From: Tragulus kanchil
Lineage: Eukaryota; Chordata; Mammalia; Artiodactyla; Tragulidae
Length of the DNA stretch: 64,000 bases
Assembly (NCBI GenBank): GCA_022376925.1
Contig: JAIOJX010000028.1
Location: 68,785,001 to 68,849,000 of the forward strand
Direction of reading: 5' to 3'
Part shown: piece after piece, positions 24,130-35,824 of the stretch
How positions within the stretch are numbered: position 1 is the stretch's first letter
Layout: the number at the start of each line of letters is the position of its first letter
Notes under the pieces: model-generated
Databases searched by the model: none
What the model was told of the DNA's origin: nothing
The model's input: the letters and a program-made list of their open reading frames with translations, nothing else
Program-made: the position numbers and the translations under genes

Positions 24130-24281
24130 TTTTTTTTTTTTTTTTTTTTTTTTTCCTTTTTTATTTATTTATTTATTTATTTATTTTTGTACATGTATGT
24201 TCCCAGATCAATCAGATGCATATCCCTTGGCCCTCCCCCCACCCAGGCTCCCCCCCCCCATCCCTGAAATGGAGGAGTTTT
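24116..24281 (-). mobile_element. Very short L1 3'-end insertion with 17-bp TSD
   Basis: TGAAATGGAGGAGTTTT occurs at 24116-24132 and again at 24265-24281. Between them, read on the minus strand, is about 75 bases of L1 3' end (CCAAGGGATATGCATCTGAT, CTGGGAACATACATGTAC) followed by a tail of AAATA words and a long A-run. It matches the last bases of the L1s at 53115 and 58247 (TGATCTGGGAGCATACATGT), so it is an extremely 5'-truncated member of the same lineage, inserted into the BovB fragment. Confidence 0.85.
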
Positions 24282-25121
24282 AAGGTAGAGCTGATTGTTT
24301 AACAAATTGTTAGTCTAGGGACCATATTTCAAGATTCTTTTCTGTTCTGCTTTCTAAGATGCACTTGAAATGGGAAACCACTGATTGGGACACATGTATT
24401 GGATTATCTCTGTACAGAATTTAGCCATCAGCATGGGAGCAGGCTTTCCTGAAGAATCTAATGCAGAGTATTATATTAAATCTATTGAATACAAGGCAAA
24501 TCCCTTGATATACTTGTCCCAAAATATTTTAGACTTTTTTAAAATTAAAGTTTGGGTCCATAATATTTATCTTACATAATGACATTTCTCTTATTATAAG
24601 AACATAGCTACTGTTTTATTGACTACTGCCCCTCCCCACGTTATTTTTGCTCTTTTCAATGCCTACTTCCTCCAAGTACAGCAATGAGTAAAGAAATATA
24701 AGTAACCTCTAATCTCAAAATATTTTCTCATTGTAAAATGTAATCAAACGTTATGAACAAAGAAATATTGCTACAAACACCAGAATATTAAGATATCCCA
24801 AGTCGATAGATGGGTCATAAGCCTACTTTAACCTGCTTTTATGTAAAATATGAAGAAGAGATATGAACAAGATCATGGTAGGATAGTGGTGTCCAGGGAA
24901 ATGTTTATTACTGCTAAGACAAGCAGAAAACCTTGGAATGGAGGCAAATGGGAGGATAAATCAGACTCAGATTTAACAAGATTCCTTTCAGAAGAACAAA
25001 CATAGCTGGGTTTGTAGTGGGGAAAATGGAGTCATTTATCTAAAGAGTGAGAATTACCAAGGAGAAGCAAATGGGTCTTTAGGATTTTGAGAACATAACT
25101 TCAGTAGCAGGCATGTCTGGG
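24282..25121. other. Unique intergenic DNA, no feature seen
   Basis: Single-copy stretch. The 64-codon plus frame at 24385-24579 has no recognisable domain. Confidence 0.55.
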
Positions 25122-25363
25122 TAAGGTCAGCTATGGCATGCCCACATTATTGACAATTTTTCACAAGGGAAATAGTTTTCGAGAAAATTGCCCCCGGCAT
25201 CATGTCTATGTCCAAACAATTTTATAGGGAATCTGCTGGTTTTTGTGCATTCATGGTAAAATGTGCTGTGTTAGATACCTTGACTTATGTAATCTTAAAT
25301 CCAGTTTTGAAGGGGGACATTTATCTTAAGAAATTTATTATAACTTTGCTACAGCAAAAATAT

Positions 25364-25650
25364 TAAGAAAGAAAACTGGGCTTCCCTGGTGGTCCAGTGG
25401 GTAAGAACACCACCTTGCAGTGCAAGGGGCGCCAGTTTGATCCCTGGCCTGGGAAGATACCCCGTGCTGCGGAGCAGCTGGACTGACGTGTCCAACTGCC
25501 CAGCCAGAGCTCAGGAGCGCTTGCGCCTGGAGCCAGTGCTCTGCAACGATAGAGGCTACTGCTATGGGAAGCCCACACAGGCCAAAGAACAAAGATAAAT
25601 GAATGAAAGATCAATAGAAGTGGCCAAAAAAAAAAAAAAAGAAAGAAATG
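25364..25650 (+). mobile_element. tRNA-Glu-derived SINE (CHR type)
   Basis: Head GGGCTTCCCTGGTGGTCCAG at 25378, CCTTGCAGTGCAAGGGGCG, TTTGATCCCTGGCCTGGGAA, then GAAGCCCACACAGGCCAAAG and an A-run at 25625-25639. AAGAAAGAAA occurs on both sides (about 25364 and 25638) and may be the target-site duplication. Confidence 0.88.
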
Positions 25651-26539
25651 AAAGTACAGCGGCTAACCTATAGAATTTCTACTACTGTTTTTTTGATCTG
25701 ATGACAAAGGCATAAATAAAGATTGCTGTTTGCTACCTAGCTAGGGAACTAAAATGATAATACAATGTTGATAAAGGGAATACAGGAATAAAATGGACAG
25801 AAAATGGCAGAATTTTTAAAGTGAAAGAGTTTACACTGTATACATGCTTACTTCAAATCAGATGGAGGGGCAGGGACTTTGGTATGCTAATGAAACTGTT
25901 ATAAGTGAAGGGTACACAGCTTTTTGATTTACATAGTATTAAAGTTGTACCATATACTGACAGAATATACCTCAGGTTGCTTATTACTGATAGTGTTTCA
26001 AGTGTTTCATTTAAAACTATGAATTGTGAAACATAGCAAACCCTAAAGAACTTATGGGTACGGTAAAGAAGAAAAGTAATGAACAGTTGTGTGACTAATA
26101 TCCAGATCAGTATCTCTAAAGCCTCCCTCCTTCGTGCCAGGTTTTGTATTATAGGCCCTGAGATAGCCAACCAAGTTTACATATACATGATATGGCAAAT
26201 GCAAAGCTGGGCTTAATGCTCAGTTTACCTTCCCTGGTTCCAAGATTCAGCAGTCTTTGAAGTAAATATTCTGTACTCTTTGACAGATTATGCAGGCATA
26301 AGGTCAGCTAGGCATGCCCACATTATTGACAATTTTTCACAAGGGAAATAGTTTTCGAGAAAATTGCCCCCGGCATCATGTCTATGTCCAAACAATTTTA
26401 TAGGGAATCTGCTGGTTTTTGTGCATTCATGGTAAAATGTGCTGTGTTAGATACCTTGACTTATGTAATCTTAAATCCAGTTTTGAAGGGGGACATTTAT
26501 CTTAAGAAATTTATTATAACTTTGCTACAGCAAAAATAT

Positions 26540-26826
26540 TAAGAAAGAAAACTGGGCTTCCCTGGTGGTCCAGTGGGTAAGAACACCACCTTGCAGTGCA
26601 AGGGGCGCCAGTTTGATCCCTGGCCTGGGAAGATACCCCGTGCTGCGGAGCAGCTGGACTGACGTGTCCAACTGCCCAGCCAGAGCTCAGGAGCGCTTGC
26701 GCCTGGAGCCAGTGCTCTGCAACGATAGAGGCTACTGCTATGGGAAGCCCACACAGGCCAAAGAACAAAGATAAATGAATGAAAGATCAATAGAAGTGGC
26801 CAAAAAAAAAAAAAAAGAAAGAAATG
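26540..26826 (+). mobile_element. Second copy of the 25364-25650 SINE
   Basis: Repeated with both flanks through duplication 10. Confidence 0.88.
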
Positions 26827-27516
26827 AAAGTACAGCGGCTAACCTATAGAATTTCTACTACTGTTTTTTTGATCTGATGACAAAGGCATAAATAAAGATT
26901 GCTGTTTGCTACCTAGCTAGGGAACTAAAATGATAATACAATGTTGATAAAGGGAATACAGGAATAAAATGGACAGAAAATGGCAGAATTTTTAAAGTGA
27001 AAGAGTTTACACTGTATACATGCTTACTTCAAATCAGATGGAGGGGCAGGGACTTTGGTATGCTAATGAAACTGTTATAAGTGAAGGGTACACAGCTTTT
27101 TGATTTACATAGTATTAAAGTTGTACCATATACTGACAGAATATACCTCAGGTTGCTTATTACTGATAGTGTTTCAAGTGTTTCATTTAAAACTATGAAT
27201 TGTGAAACATAGCAAACCCTAAAGAACTTATGGGTACGGTAAAGAAGAAAAGTAATGAACAGTTGTGTGACTAATATCCAGATCAGTATCTCTAAAGCCT
27301 CCCTCCTTCGTGCCAGGTTTTGTATTATAGGCCCTGAGATAGCCAACCAAGTTTACATATACATGATATGGCAAATGCAAAGCTGGGCTTAATGCTCAGT
27401 TTACCTTCCCTGGTTCCAAGATTCACGCAGTCTTTGAAGTAAATATTCTGTACTCTTTGACAGATTATTTTTGCATTTCTTAAGATCTTTGATAAATGTA
27501 CTATTACCACATAGTA

Positions 27517-27794
27517 ACTACTTACAATAATAGGAAGGCTAGTCATGTATGCTATGTTGCTTCAGTCATGTCCAACTATCTGTGACCCTGTGGCCTGTAG
27601 CCCGCCAAGTTCCTCTGTCCATGGAATTTTCCAGGCAAGAATACTGGAGTGGGTAGCCATTCCCTTCTCTAGGGGATCTTCTCGACCCAGGGATTGAAGC
27701 CAGGTCTCCTGTATTGCAGGCAGATTCTTCATTGTCTGAACCACCAGGGAAGCCCATTACAACTTACAGTAATAGGAAGGCTGGTCAGTGTACC
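27517..27794 (-). mobile_element. Bov-tA SINE with long imperfect flanking repeats
   Basis: Antisense Bov-tA at about 27550-27756: TTGCTTCAGTCATGTCCAAC, CAGGCAAGAATACTGGAGTG, GCAGGCAGATTCTTCATTG, and the head end CCACCAGGGAAGCCC. The flanks ACTTACAATAATAGGAAGGC (from 27521) and ACTTACAGTAATAGGAAGGC (from 27762) match over about 25 bases with two or three changes. This is longer than the usual 10-16-base target-site duplication. Confidence 0.85.
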
Positions 27795-28022
27795 ATAATT
27801 CTTCTTGAAACATCAATTAGTGAAGTAGGTTTTTATATTTGAAATACAAGTTAATAAATGTTAAGTTGATTTTAATCCAACCAGGGTCATATCTTATCCG
27901 TGCAAATGGATTGTGACCATTATAGTAGATATCAGGAAGATGGCAGAAACACTTGGTTTATAAAGGAAGGGGACATGCGTTCACTTTTCCAGAAGTGCTC
28001 CTTTAAATTTTTTTATTAATTT

Positions 28023-28299
28023 TTTGAAACTTGAATGCAATTTTTTTTTTTTTTGGTCTCTTTTATTGTTTTTTTTATATATTTATTTTCACCCATCTTT
28101 ATTCTTTGGCCTGTTTAGGCCTCCCATTACAGTGGCCTCTCTCATTGTAGAGCACTGGCTCTGGGCACATGCAGCCACTACATGGCACATGCGATCTTCC
28201 TGGGCCGGGTATTGAACTGGTGACCCTTGCACTGTAAGGTAGACTCTTTATGGCCAACCTGGCGCCCTTCAGCATTGGCATAAAGAGCATCTTCCGTTC
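28023..28299 (-). mobile_element. Truncated first copy of the 29136-29438 SINE
   Basis: The body is intact to 28252, but the head end and its flank are replaced by corrupted joint sequence. Confidence 0.8.
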
Positions 28300-28662
28300 A
28301 CTTTACATAGTAAGTTTCCATTTAAAAAACCTATTGAATTGTGAAAAAACATAAGGCAAAAACCCTAAAGAACTTATGGGTACGGTAAAGAAGAAAAGTA
28401 ATGAACAGTTGTGTGACTAATATCCAGATCAGTATCTCTAAAGCCTCCCTCCTTCGTGCCAGGTTTTGTATTATAGGCCCTGAGATAGCCAACCAAGTTT
28501 ACATATACATGATATGGCAAATGCAAAGCTGGGCTTAATGCTCAGTTTACCTTCCCTGGTTCCAAGATTCACGCAGTCTTTGAAGTAAATATTCTGTACT
28601 CTTTGACAGATTATTTTTGCATTTCTTAAGATCTTTGATAAATGTACTATTACCACATAGTA

Positions 28663-28940
28663 ACTACTTACAATAATAGGAAGGCTAGTCATGTATGCTA
28701 TGTTGCTTCAGTCATGTCCAACTATCTGTGACCCTGTGGCCTGTAGCCCGCCAAGTTCCTCTGTCCATGGAATTTTCCAGGCAAGAATACTGGAGTGGGT
28801 AGCCATTCCCTTCTCTAGGGGATCTTCTCGACCCAGGGATTGAAGCCAGGTCTCCTGTATTGCAGGCAGATTCTTCATTGTCTGAACCACCAGGGAAGCC
28901 CATTACAACTTACAGTAATAGGAAGGCTGGTCAGTGTACC
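28663..28940 (-). mobile_element. Second copy of the 27517-27794 Bov-tA
   Basis: Repeated with its unusual flanks through duplication 11. Confidence 0.85.
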
Positions 28941-29135
28941 ATAATTCTTCTTGAAACATCAATTAGTGAAGTAGGTTTTTATATTTGAAATACAAGTTAA
29001 TAAATGTTAAGTTGATTTTAATCCAACCAGGGTCATATCTTATCCGTGCAAATGGATTGTGACCATTATAGTAGATATCAGGAAGATGGCAGAAACACTT
29101 GGTTTATAAAGGAAGGGGACATGCGTTCACTTTTC

Positions 29136-29438
29136 CAGAAGTGCTCCTTTAAATTTTTTTATTAATTTTTTGAAACTTGAATGCAATTTTTTTTTTTTTT
29201 GGTCTCTTTTATTGTTTTTTTTATATATTTATTTTCACCCATCTTTATTCTTTGGCCTGTTTAGGCCTCCCATTACAGTGGCCTCTCTCATTGTAGAGCA
29301 CTGGCTCTGGGCACATGCAGCCACTACATGGCACATGCGATCTTCCTGGGCCGGGTATTGAACTGGTGACCCTTGCACTGTAAGGTAGACTCTTTATGCA
29401 CTGGAGCACCAGGGAAGCCTCAGAAGTGCTCTTTTGAA
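29136..29438 (-). mobile_element. tRNA-Glu-derived SINE (CHR type) with TSD
   Basis: The minus strand reads GAGGCTTCCCTGGTGCTCCA at the head, then CTTACAGTGCAAGGGTCACC and a tail through AAAGAGACC and a long A-run. CAGAAGTGCTC occurs at 29136-29146 and 29421-29431 and is the target-site duplication. Between the left copy and the A-tail are about 40 bases of T-rich sequence that do not belong to the SINE body. Confidence 0.85.
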
Positions 29439-30270
29439 AATTATCCTAGAAGATACCAGACTTCAGCATTGGCATAAAGAGCATCTTCCGTTCTCTACAA
29501 ATGTGGCAACAGAACAATCCCAAGGAAGGAAAAAAATATTTATTTTATTAAAGTGGTCAAAGTACCAATGCCGGAAACTGTCAAGAGAGCTGTAAAGGAA
29601 AAAAAAATAAACACACACACACAATATTATGACGTGAAGAGATTTAAAAAGAAGAAAAAGAAAACCTGTGGTGCCTTCATTTCTAGAAACATTTTCTCCA
29701 TCTAAACAATTTTTGAGAACTTAATATAAAAATAAAGAAAATAGATAGGGAACTGCAGTTAAAAATAATGGCATCATGACAGATGTTTCAGGCACAGTTA
29801 AAATGATTATTGTGGCAACAGCTCAGCAGTAGTGAGGCAAGGAATGGAAGATAAGCAATGGCATTACAGGCAGAAGGAATGACAATTTCCCCAACACCAA
29901 CATCATGGGCTGGTCAGAATGCATTTGACAGATTACCAAGAGAGTATTTTGAGATAGACAGACAGATAGATAGATATCACTATGATAATCACTCACTGAA
30001 GGAATATTTAATAGAATCAAATACCAAAATTTGACCTATTTCTTTATCTTTTCACCTAAAAAACCAAAAATTATAAAATTTGAATCACAAAAAGAATTCT
30101 GTATATATTTTAATATAATTGCTCTATTAAAATGTAAATCACTTAAGAACTCTTTGAATAGTAGGCTATTTTTTTTAATATAAAACTTTTCTTCTAAAGC
30201 ATAACTTTGATATCAGGAAGATGGCAGAAACACTTGGTTTATAAAGGAAGGGGACATGCGTTCACTTTTC

Positions 30271-30573
30271 CAGAAGTGCTCCTTTAAATTTTTTTATTAA
30301 TTTTTTGAAACTTGAATGCAATTTTTTTTTTTTTTTGGTCTCTTTTATTGTTTTTTTTATATATTTATTTTCACCCATCTTTATTCTTTGGCCTGTTTAG
30401 GCCTCCCATTACAGTGGCCTCTCTCATTGTAGAGCACTGGCTCTGGGCACATGCAGCCACTACATGGCACATGCGATCTTCCTGGGCCGGGTATTGAACT
30501 GGTGACCCTTGCACTGTAAGGTAGACTCTTTATGCACTGGAGCACCAGGGAAGCCTCAGAAGTGCTCTTTTGA
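30271..30573 (-). mobile_element. Third copy of the 29136-29438 SINE
   Basis: Repeated with both flanks through duplication 12, with a slightly longer T-run. Confidence 0.85.
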
Positions 30574-31292
30574 AAATTATCCTAGAAGATACCAGACTTC
30601 AGCATTGGCATAAAGAGCATCTTCCGTTCTCTACAAATGTGGCAACAGAACAATCCCAAGGAAGGAAAAAAATATTTATTTTATTAAAGTGGTCAAAGTA
30701 CCAATGCCGGAAACTGTCAAGAGAGCTGTAAAGGAAAAAAAAATAAACACACACACACAATATTATGACGTGAAGAGATTTAAAAAGAAGAAAAAGAAAA
30801 CCTGTGGTGCCTTCATTTCTAGAAACATTTTCTCCATCTAAACAATTTTTGAGAACTTAATATAAAAATAAAGAAAATAGATAGGGAACTGCAGTTAAAA
30901 ATAATGGCATCATGACAGATGTTTCAGGCACAGTTAAAATGATTATTGTGGCAACAGCTCAGCAGTAGTGAGGCAAGGAATGGAAGATAAGCAATGGCAT
31001 TACAGGCAGAAGGAATGACAATTTCCCCAACACCAACATCATGGGCTGGTCAGAATGCATTTGACAGATTACCAAGAGAGTATTTTGAGATAGACAGACA
31101 GATAGATAGATATCACTATGATAATCACTCACTGAAGGAATATTTAATAGAATCAAATACCAAAATTTGACCTATTTCTTTATCTTTTCACCTAAAAAAC
31201 CAAAAATTATAAAATTTGAATCACAAAAAGAATTCTGTATATATTTTAATATAATTGCTCTATTAAAATGTAAATCACTTCAAGAACTCTTT

Positions 31293-31315
31293 GAATAGAG
31301 GTTAGGCCTCTATTC
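31293..31315. repeat. Small hairpin (9-bp arms)
   Basis: GAATAGAGG at 31293-31301 and its reverse complement CCTCTATTC at 31307-31315 are separated by TTAGG. In the partner copy near 30160 the same place reads GAATAGTAGGCTATT, so the hairpin is collapsed there. Confidence 0.8.
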
Positions 31316-31380
31316 TTTTTTTTTTTCTTCTCTTTTCTGGAAAACTAAACTCAAAATCCCTTTTCTTCTAAAGCATAACT

Positions 31381-33267
31381 AATTTAACTGTATCTGACAT
31401 ATTCATCATTTGCATTTGTATTTCTGTCTTTGCATATGCTTGAAAGAAGTGAGGAGCGAGGAGTAAGCCTTAGTTCAGGAGTGAGGGTGTAGGCTCAAAA
31501 ATTCCACCTACATCACTCCTTGCTCCAAAACATCTCAGATTTTAGCTGTAAACTGATGATTCTGACTTCATTTTCAGCTAGTCAGAGAGTTTCTTGGCTT
31601 CAGTTTTATGAGAGAAAAAGAAAGTCTGGGAACACAGACTTGACAGACAGCTTGTATTTCCCTTCTATTTTAAGCTTGACTATGGTCTTGAGCAACTAAT
31701 TTCCCAGTCATTTCTAACTCTTATTAAAACAATCAAACAAGGATATCTATTTGAAAGTATTAACAAAAGCAACATCTCTCATTCAAAAGATTTTAAAGTT
31801 ACTTTCACTGTCTACTTTTGATAACATTTTCAATATAAGATTTGTTTACTAAGCAGTTAATTAGCCCTGTTTTCCAGGGTATGTTCAGTCTAGAAATATA
31901 CATTTAGAATAATGTTGGCTTTTCTTAGAAAAAAAAATGCAGGTTTTTCAAATAGACATCTCTCCTGAAGTGTTTTCCTCTGTAAAACACTCTAGGAATG
32001 GTTACCAAGTATGATCCATTGCTAACAAAAAAGTAAGAAATGTGAAGGGTTTGCTAAGTGCCCCATTTTTTAAAATGTAGCATTTCTTTTTTTTTTTTTT
32101 TTTCTGTTCATTTTATTATTCTATGGTTGACATTTTCAGCATTGGGGATTCAGTGATGTTTTGTTAGAATTCATTGCTAATCTGACATGGCTTTTGTTTT
32201 CTGTGATGTGTTGTAGTAGGAATGAACAGGCCTATAAGTATTTCTAGCTGTTAATACACAAAAACAAAAATTACCTTTTTTAAAAATATTTATTGATATA
32301 CAGTTGATTCTAAATGCTGGGTTACTTTCTGCTGTAAAAAAATTACCATTTTAAAATTATTCTGAAGTTTAAAAGCATCTCAGAAAACCTTTATACTAGT
32401 AATATATTTTAAAATAAGCTGCAATAAAGCATACAGGACTATAAACTTATAGATTTAACCCCTTCCTCCAAATTTCACACTCTTCTTGAATGTCACTTGT
32501 ACATTGTACCAGCATTTGTCTGTTAGGAGCTATTAAAGCAGAAGCAAATGCTCCCAGCAGTGAGGGCCACCACCAAACCCCTTCCCCTGTACGTCCCTGG
32601 AAAGTATACTCAGCATCAGGGCTTTGATTTGTGTGTGTGAGCATATGTCCTTTGTCTTGGTTTATTTTGTGCATCCTTTAGCAAGATGTGTTCTAAGGTA
32701 CTTGCTTCTTCACTATAGGCCATTTCAGCTTCAAAAGATTTCATAGGAACACTCAACGTTTGGATAGTGGGGGATATCTCTATCATCTGATGTGACTAAG
32801 GAAATGCACATAAAAATGTATATGTAGGAATAACATAGTCAAAATACCTTTTTAGATGGGTTTGATCCAATTTTTATTAGGTTATTTTTAAGACATAAAT
32901 AATGGGATTTGCTCTGATGCTTCCAACTCTAATGAAATATCATTAGAAATATAATTTGATTTTTTTTTTCTCAGTTTGTACCTAGGATAAGAAGGAAGAA
33001 CTAGGTTGACTTAAATTATTCTAAGAATTCAAGAAGTAGTAAGTGAAAACTAAGATGATTTTTGAGCAAGATGACTAAAATACTGACCTAATGGAGAGTG
33101 GAGGAAGATGTTGCCTTTTCTGTATAGCCCAGGGAGGCTGAATTTCTCTTTTCCTTTTCTGTAACTGGCCTTCAACCACTTAAAAAGGGAAAATGACAGT
33201 AAATTATAATATTTGTATAGTCTTACTGAGGTATCTCACAGAGTTTGCACCTTTTTCTTGTTTTATT
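31381..33267. other. Longest single-copy stretch, intergenic
   Basis: No gene recognised. A T-run lies at about 32088-32103. The part at 32270-32338 reads on the minus strand like the end of an L1 (AATCAACTGTATATCAATAA) and is a possible L1 3' stub. A MIR-like word (TTGACTATGGTCTTGAGCAA) lies near 31676. The 75-codon minus frame at 32447-32674 has no recognisable domain. Confidence 0.5.
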
Positions 33268-33472
33268 CACTAAGTCTTATCAGCCTCTTTTGTGACCCTG
33301 TGAACTGTGCAGCCCATCAGACTCCTTTGTCCATGAAATTCTCCAGGCAAGAATCTGAGAGTGGGTTGCCATTTCCTTCTCTAGGAGATCTTTCTGACCC
33401 AGGGGTCAAACCCACATCTCCTGCATTACCCCGTGGACTCTTCACCACTGAGCCACCTAGGAAGCCCTGTTA
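33268..33472 (-). mobile_element. Bov-tA SINE
   Basis: Antisense unit: GACCCTGTGAACTGTGCAGC, CAGGCAAGAATCTGAGAGTG, GGGTCAAACCCACATCTCC, and the head end GAGCCACCTAGGAAGCCC. The 114-codon frame at 33213-33557 is mainly a translation of this SINE. Confidence 0.87.
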
Positions 33473-33550
33473 CACAGTGCTTAAAAAAAAAAAAGCTCAC
33501 TGGACAAAAACCTTCCTTTTTTGTTTTCTTCTCAGCCAGCCTGAAGCTTC

Positions 33551-34452
33551 AGTGTGATGATTATGAATGTCCATCTTCATTCCATGTCATGGACTTAGTA
33601 TTGAACTATGAGGAGGTGTGCAGTTGGTTATTGAACTCTAGATCGATATACACATCAGTGAGAAATTTGGCATTACTAGATAATCAATTTGATAAACACA
33701 CCTCTGTATAAATTTCATTGTTTTGTCCCCCTAAGAAAAAGCTTCAGTTAATTCTTTATTGAATAAGTAATACTTCTCTTATTAGTGGAGTGTATGTTTT
33801 CCTTGCAATCAATGAATTTCCAATGTGGAACTTAGTCACCCAAAAATCTGACTAAACAGTAACAAAAATTAGCATATTAGTAGTAATCAAGGGATGATAT
33901 TTTTGTTTGTTTCTCTTATATTGTTATTCCATTAATTGATATGATTCATTGTCTTCTAGGGTATATCATTAGATAGTATTGGTGAAAAAGATTTGCCAAT
34001 TTGTCCTAATTATAGGCATTATATCGATGATAGTGAAAAATTAGTCATAATTAGATATGAGTGTCAGTGAGTGTTAAAACTCCTACGAATACAACAATGT
34101 GAGTAAAGAAGACAGATCACATGTTGAATTAAGCATTTCTCTACTTAAGATTCATAATAGGGTAGGTTCACAAGTTATTTAGTCAAGCAAATAGACCATT
34201 ATGAAAATATTAAGAATGAGTAAAGACTGAAGCTAAGACCCTGGCCCAGCAAAATCACCTTCAGAGTCTTTATGGTTAATTTTGATTTTTGATTTTTTTT
34301 GTTAGAGTTCTAGGAATGTGTTGTCATATTCTAAATTTTCTCCGTGAACATGCATTGACGTCTGCTAGAAATAACCTATGTTGTTTTCTTTAGGATTGTC
34401 ACACTTTTATCTAGTATATGAACAGTTATCTGGTTTGCTCATTTCAGCTAGT
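33551..34452. other. Intergenic DNA, no feature seen
   Basis: No supported gene. The plus-strand frames at 33433-33711 and 34647-34829 share a chance peptide because of duplication 13. Confidence 0.5.
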
Positions 34453-34454
34453 TT

Positions 34455-34674
34455 ACTAACAAAATAGGGCTTCCCTGGTGGCTCAATGATAAAGAATCTG
34501 TCTGCCAAAGGAGGAGATGTGGGTTTGATCACTGGGTTGGGAAGATCCCCTGGAGAAGGAAATGGCAGCCCTCTCTAGTATCCCTGCCTGAGAAATCCCA
34601 TGGACAGAGGAGCCTGGAGGGCTTCAGTCTATGGGGTAGGAAAAATTTGGACACAGCTTTCTGTGTCCAGTGTG
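34455..34674 (+). mobile_element. First, 3'-clipped copy of the 35573-35824 Bov-tA
   Basis: The left flank ACTAACAAAATAG is present at 34455-34467, but the right flank is lost at the joint of duplication 13. Confidence 0.88.
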
Positions 34675-35572
34675 ATGATTATGAATGTCCATCTTCATTC
34701 CATGTCATGGACTTAGTATTGAACTATGAGGAGGTGTGCAGTTGGTTATTGAACTCTAGATCGATATACACATCAGTGAGAAATTTGGCATTACTAGATA
34801 ATCAATTTGATAAACACACCTCTGTATAAATTTCATTGTTTTGTCCCCCTAAGAAAAAGCTTCAGTTAATTCTTTATTGAATAAGTAATACTTCTCTTAT
34901 TAGTGGAGTGTATGTTTTCCTTGCAATCAATGAATTTCCAATGTGGAACTTAGTCACCCAAAAATCTGACTAAACAGTAACAAAAATTAGCATATTAGTA
35001 GTAATCAAGGGATGATATTTTTGTTTGTTTCTCTTATATTGTTATTCCATTAATTGATATGATTCATTGTCTTCTAGGGTATATCATTAGATAGTATTGG
35101 TGAAAAAGATTTGCCAATTTGTCCTAATTATAGGCATTATATCGATGATAGTGAAAAATTAGTCATAATTAGATATGAGTGTCAGTGAGTGTTAAAACTC
35201 CTACGAATACAACAATGTGAGTAAAGAAGACAGATCACATGTTGAATTAAGCATTTCTCTACTTAAGATTCATAATAGGGTAGGTTCACAAGTTATTTAG
35301 TCAAGCAAATAGACCATTATGAAAATATTAAGAATGAGTAAAGACTGAAGCTAAGACCCTGGCCCAGCAAAATCACCTTCAGAGTCTTTATGGTTAATTT
35401 TGATTTTTGATTTTTTTTGTTAGAGTTCTAGGAATGTGTTGTCATATTCTAAATTTTCTCCGTGAACATGCATTGACGTCTGCTAGAAATAACCTATGTT
35501 GTTTTCTTTAGGATTGTCACACTTTTATCTAGTATATGAACAGTTATCTGGTTTGCTCATTTCAGCTAGTTT

Positions 35573-35824
35573 ACTAACAAAATAGGGCTTCCCTGGTGGC
35601 TCAATGATAAAGAATCTGTCTGCCAAAGGAGGAGATGTGGGTTTGATCACTGGGTTGGGAAGATCCCCTGGAGAAGGAAATGGCAGCCCTCTCTAGTATC
35701 CCTGCCTGAGAAATCCCATGGACAGAGGAGCCTGGAGGGCTTCAGTCTATGGGGTAGGAAAAATTTGGACACAGCTTTCTGTGTCCAGTGTGTGACTGAT
35801 TGAACACACACACTAACAAAATAG
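35573..35824 (+). mobile_element. Bov-tA SINE with 13-bp TSD
   Basis: Head GGGCTTCCCTGGTGGCTCAA, GGGTTTGATCACTGGGTTGG, GGAGAAGGAAATGGCAGCCC, and tail ACACACAC. Perfect flanks ACTAACAAAATAG at 35573-35585 and 35812-35824 show one retroposition event. Confidence 0.92.

Larger units (their letters stand above)
25122..27468. repeat. Direct duplication 10 (step about 1177)
   Basis: Positions 25122-26291 recur at 26299-27468. Differences lie near the ends: CTATGGCATG against CTAGGCATG at the start of the second copy, and ATTCAGCAG against ATTCACGCAG near the end of the first. The unit contains a full SINE and a 105-codon minus frame (25853-26170, copied at 27029-27346) without a recognisable domain. 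Confidence 0.95.
27101..29493. repeat. Direct duplication 11 (step about 1146), with badly corrupted joint
   Basis: The clean match is 27215-28252 to 28361-29398. Around the joint both copies continue in corrupted form. At 28253-28299 the first copy skips about 60 bases and then reads the word AGCATTGGCATAAAGAGCAT that properly lies at 29464-29483. At 28301-28360 the second copy is a gapped version of 27101-27214: GTTTCCATTTAAAAAACC stands for GTTTCATTTAAAACT, and GAATTGTGAAAAAACATAAG for GAATTGTGAAACATAG. This is what uncorrected long-read ends look like. Confidence 0.94.
29074..31380. repeat. Direct duplication 12 (step about 1135)
   Basis: Positions 29074-30208 recur at 30209-31380. The first copy loses about 40 bases near its end: after TTTGAATAG it skips the hairpin and T-run that the second copy keeps at 31293-31323. 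The sequence from 29074 to about 29398 also occurs at about 27928-28252, so it is present three times. Confidence 0.94.
33550..35792. repeat. Direct duplication 13 (step 1118)
   Basis: Positions 33550-34674 recur at 34668-35792, sharing CAGTGTG at the joint. The jump falls in the tail of a Bov-tA (TGTCCAGTGTG) and lands at CAGTGTGATGATTATG. No internal difference was noticed. Confidence 0.95.

Noticed and set aside
31660..31740. MIR fragment
   Set aside because: One MIR-like word only; too little to support a call without a library search.
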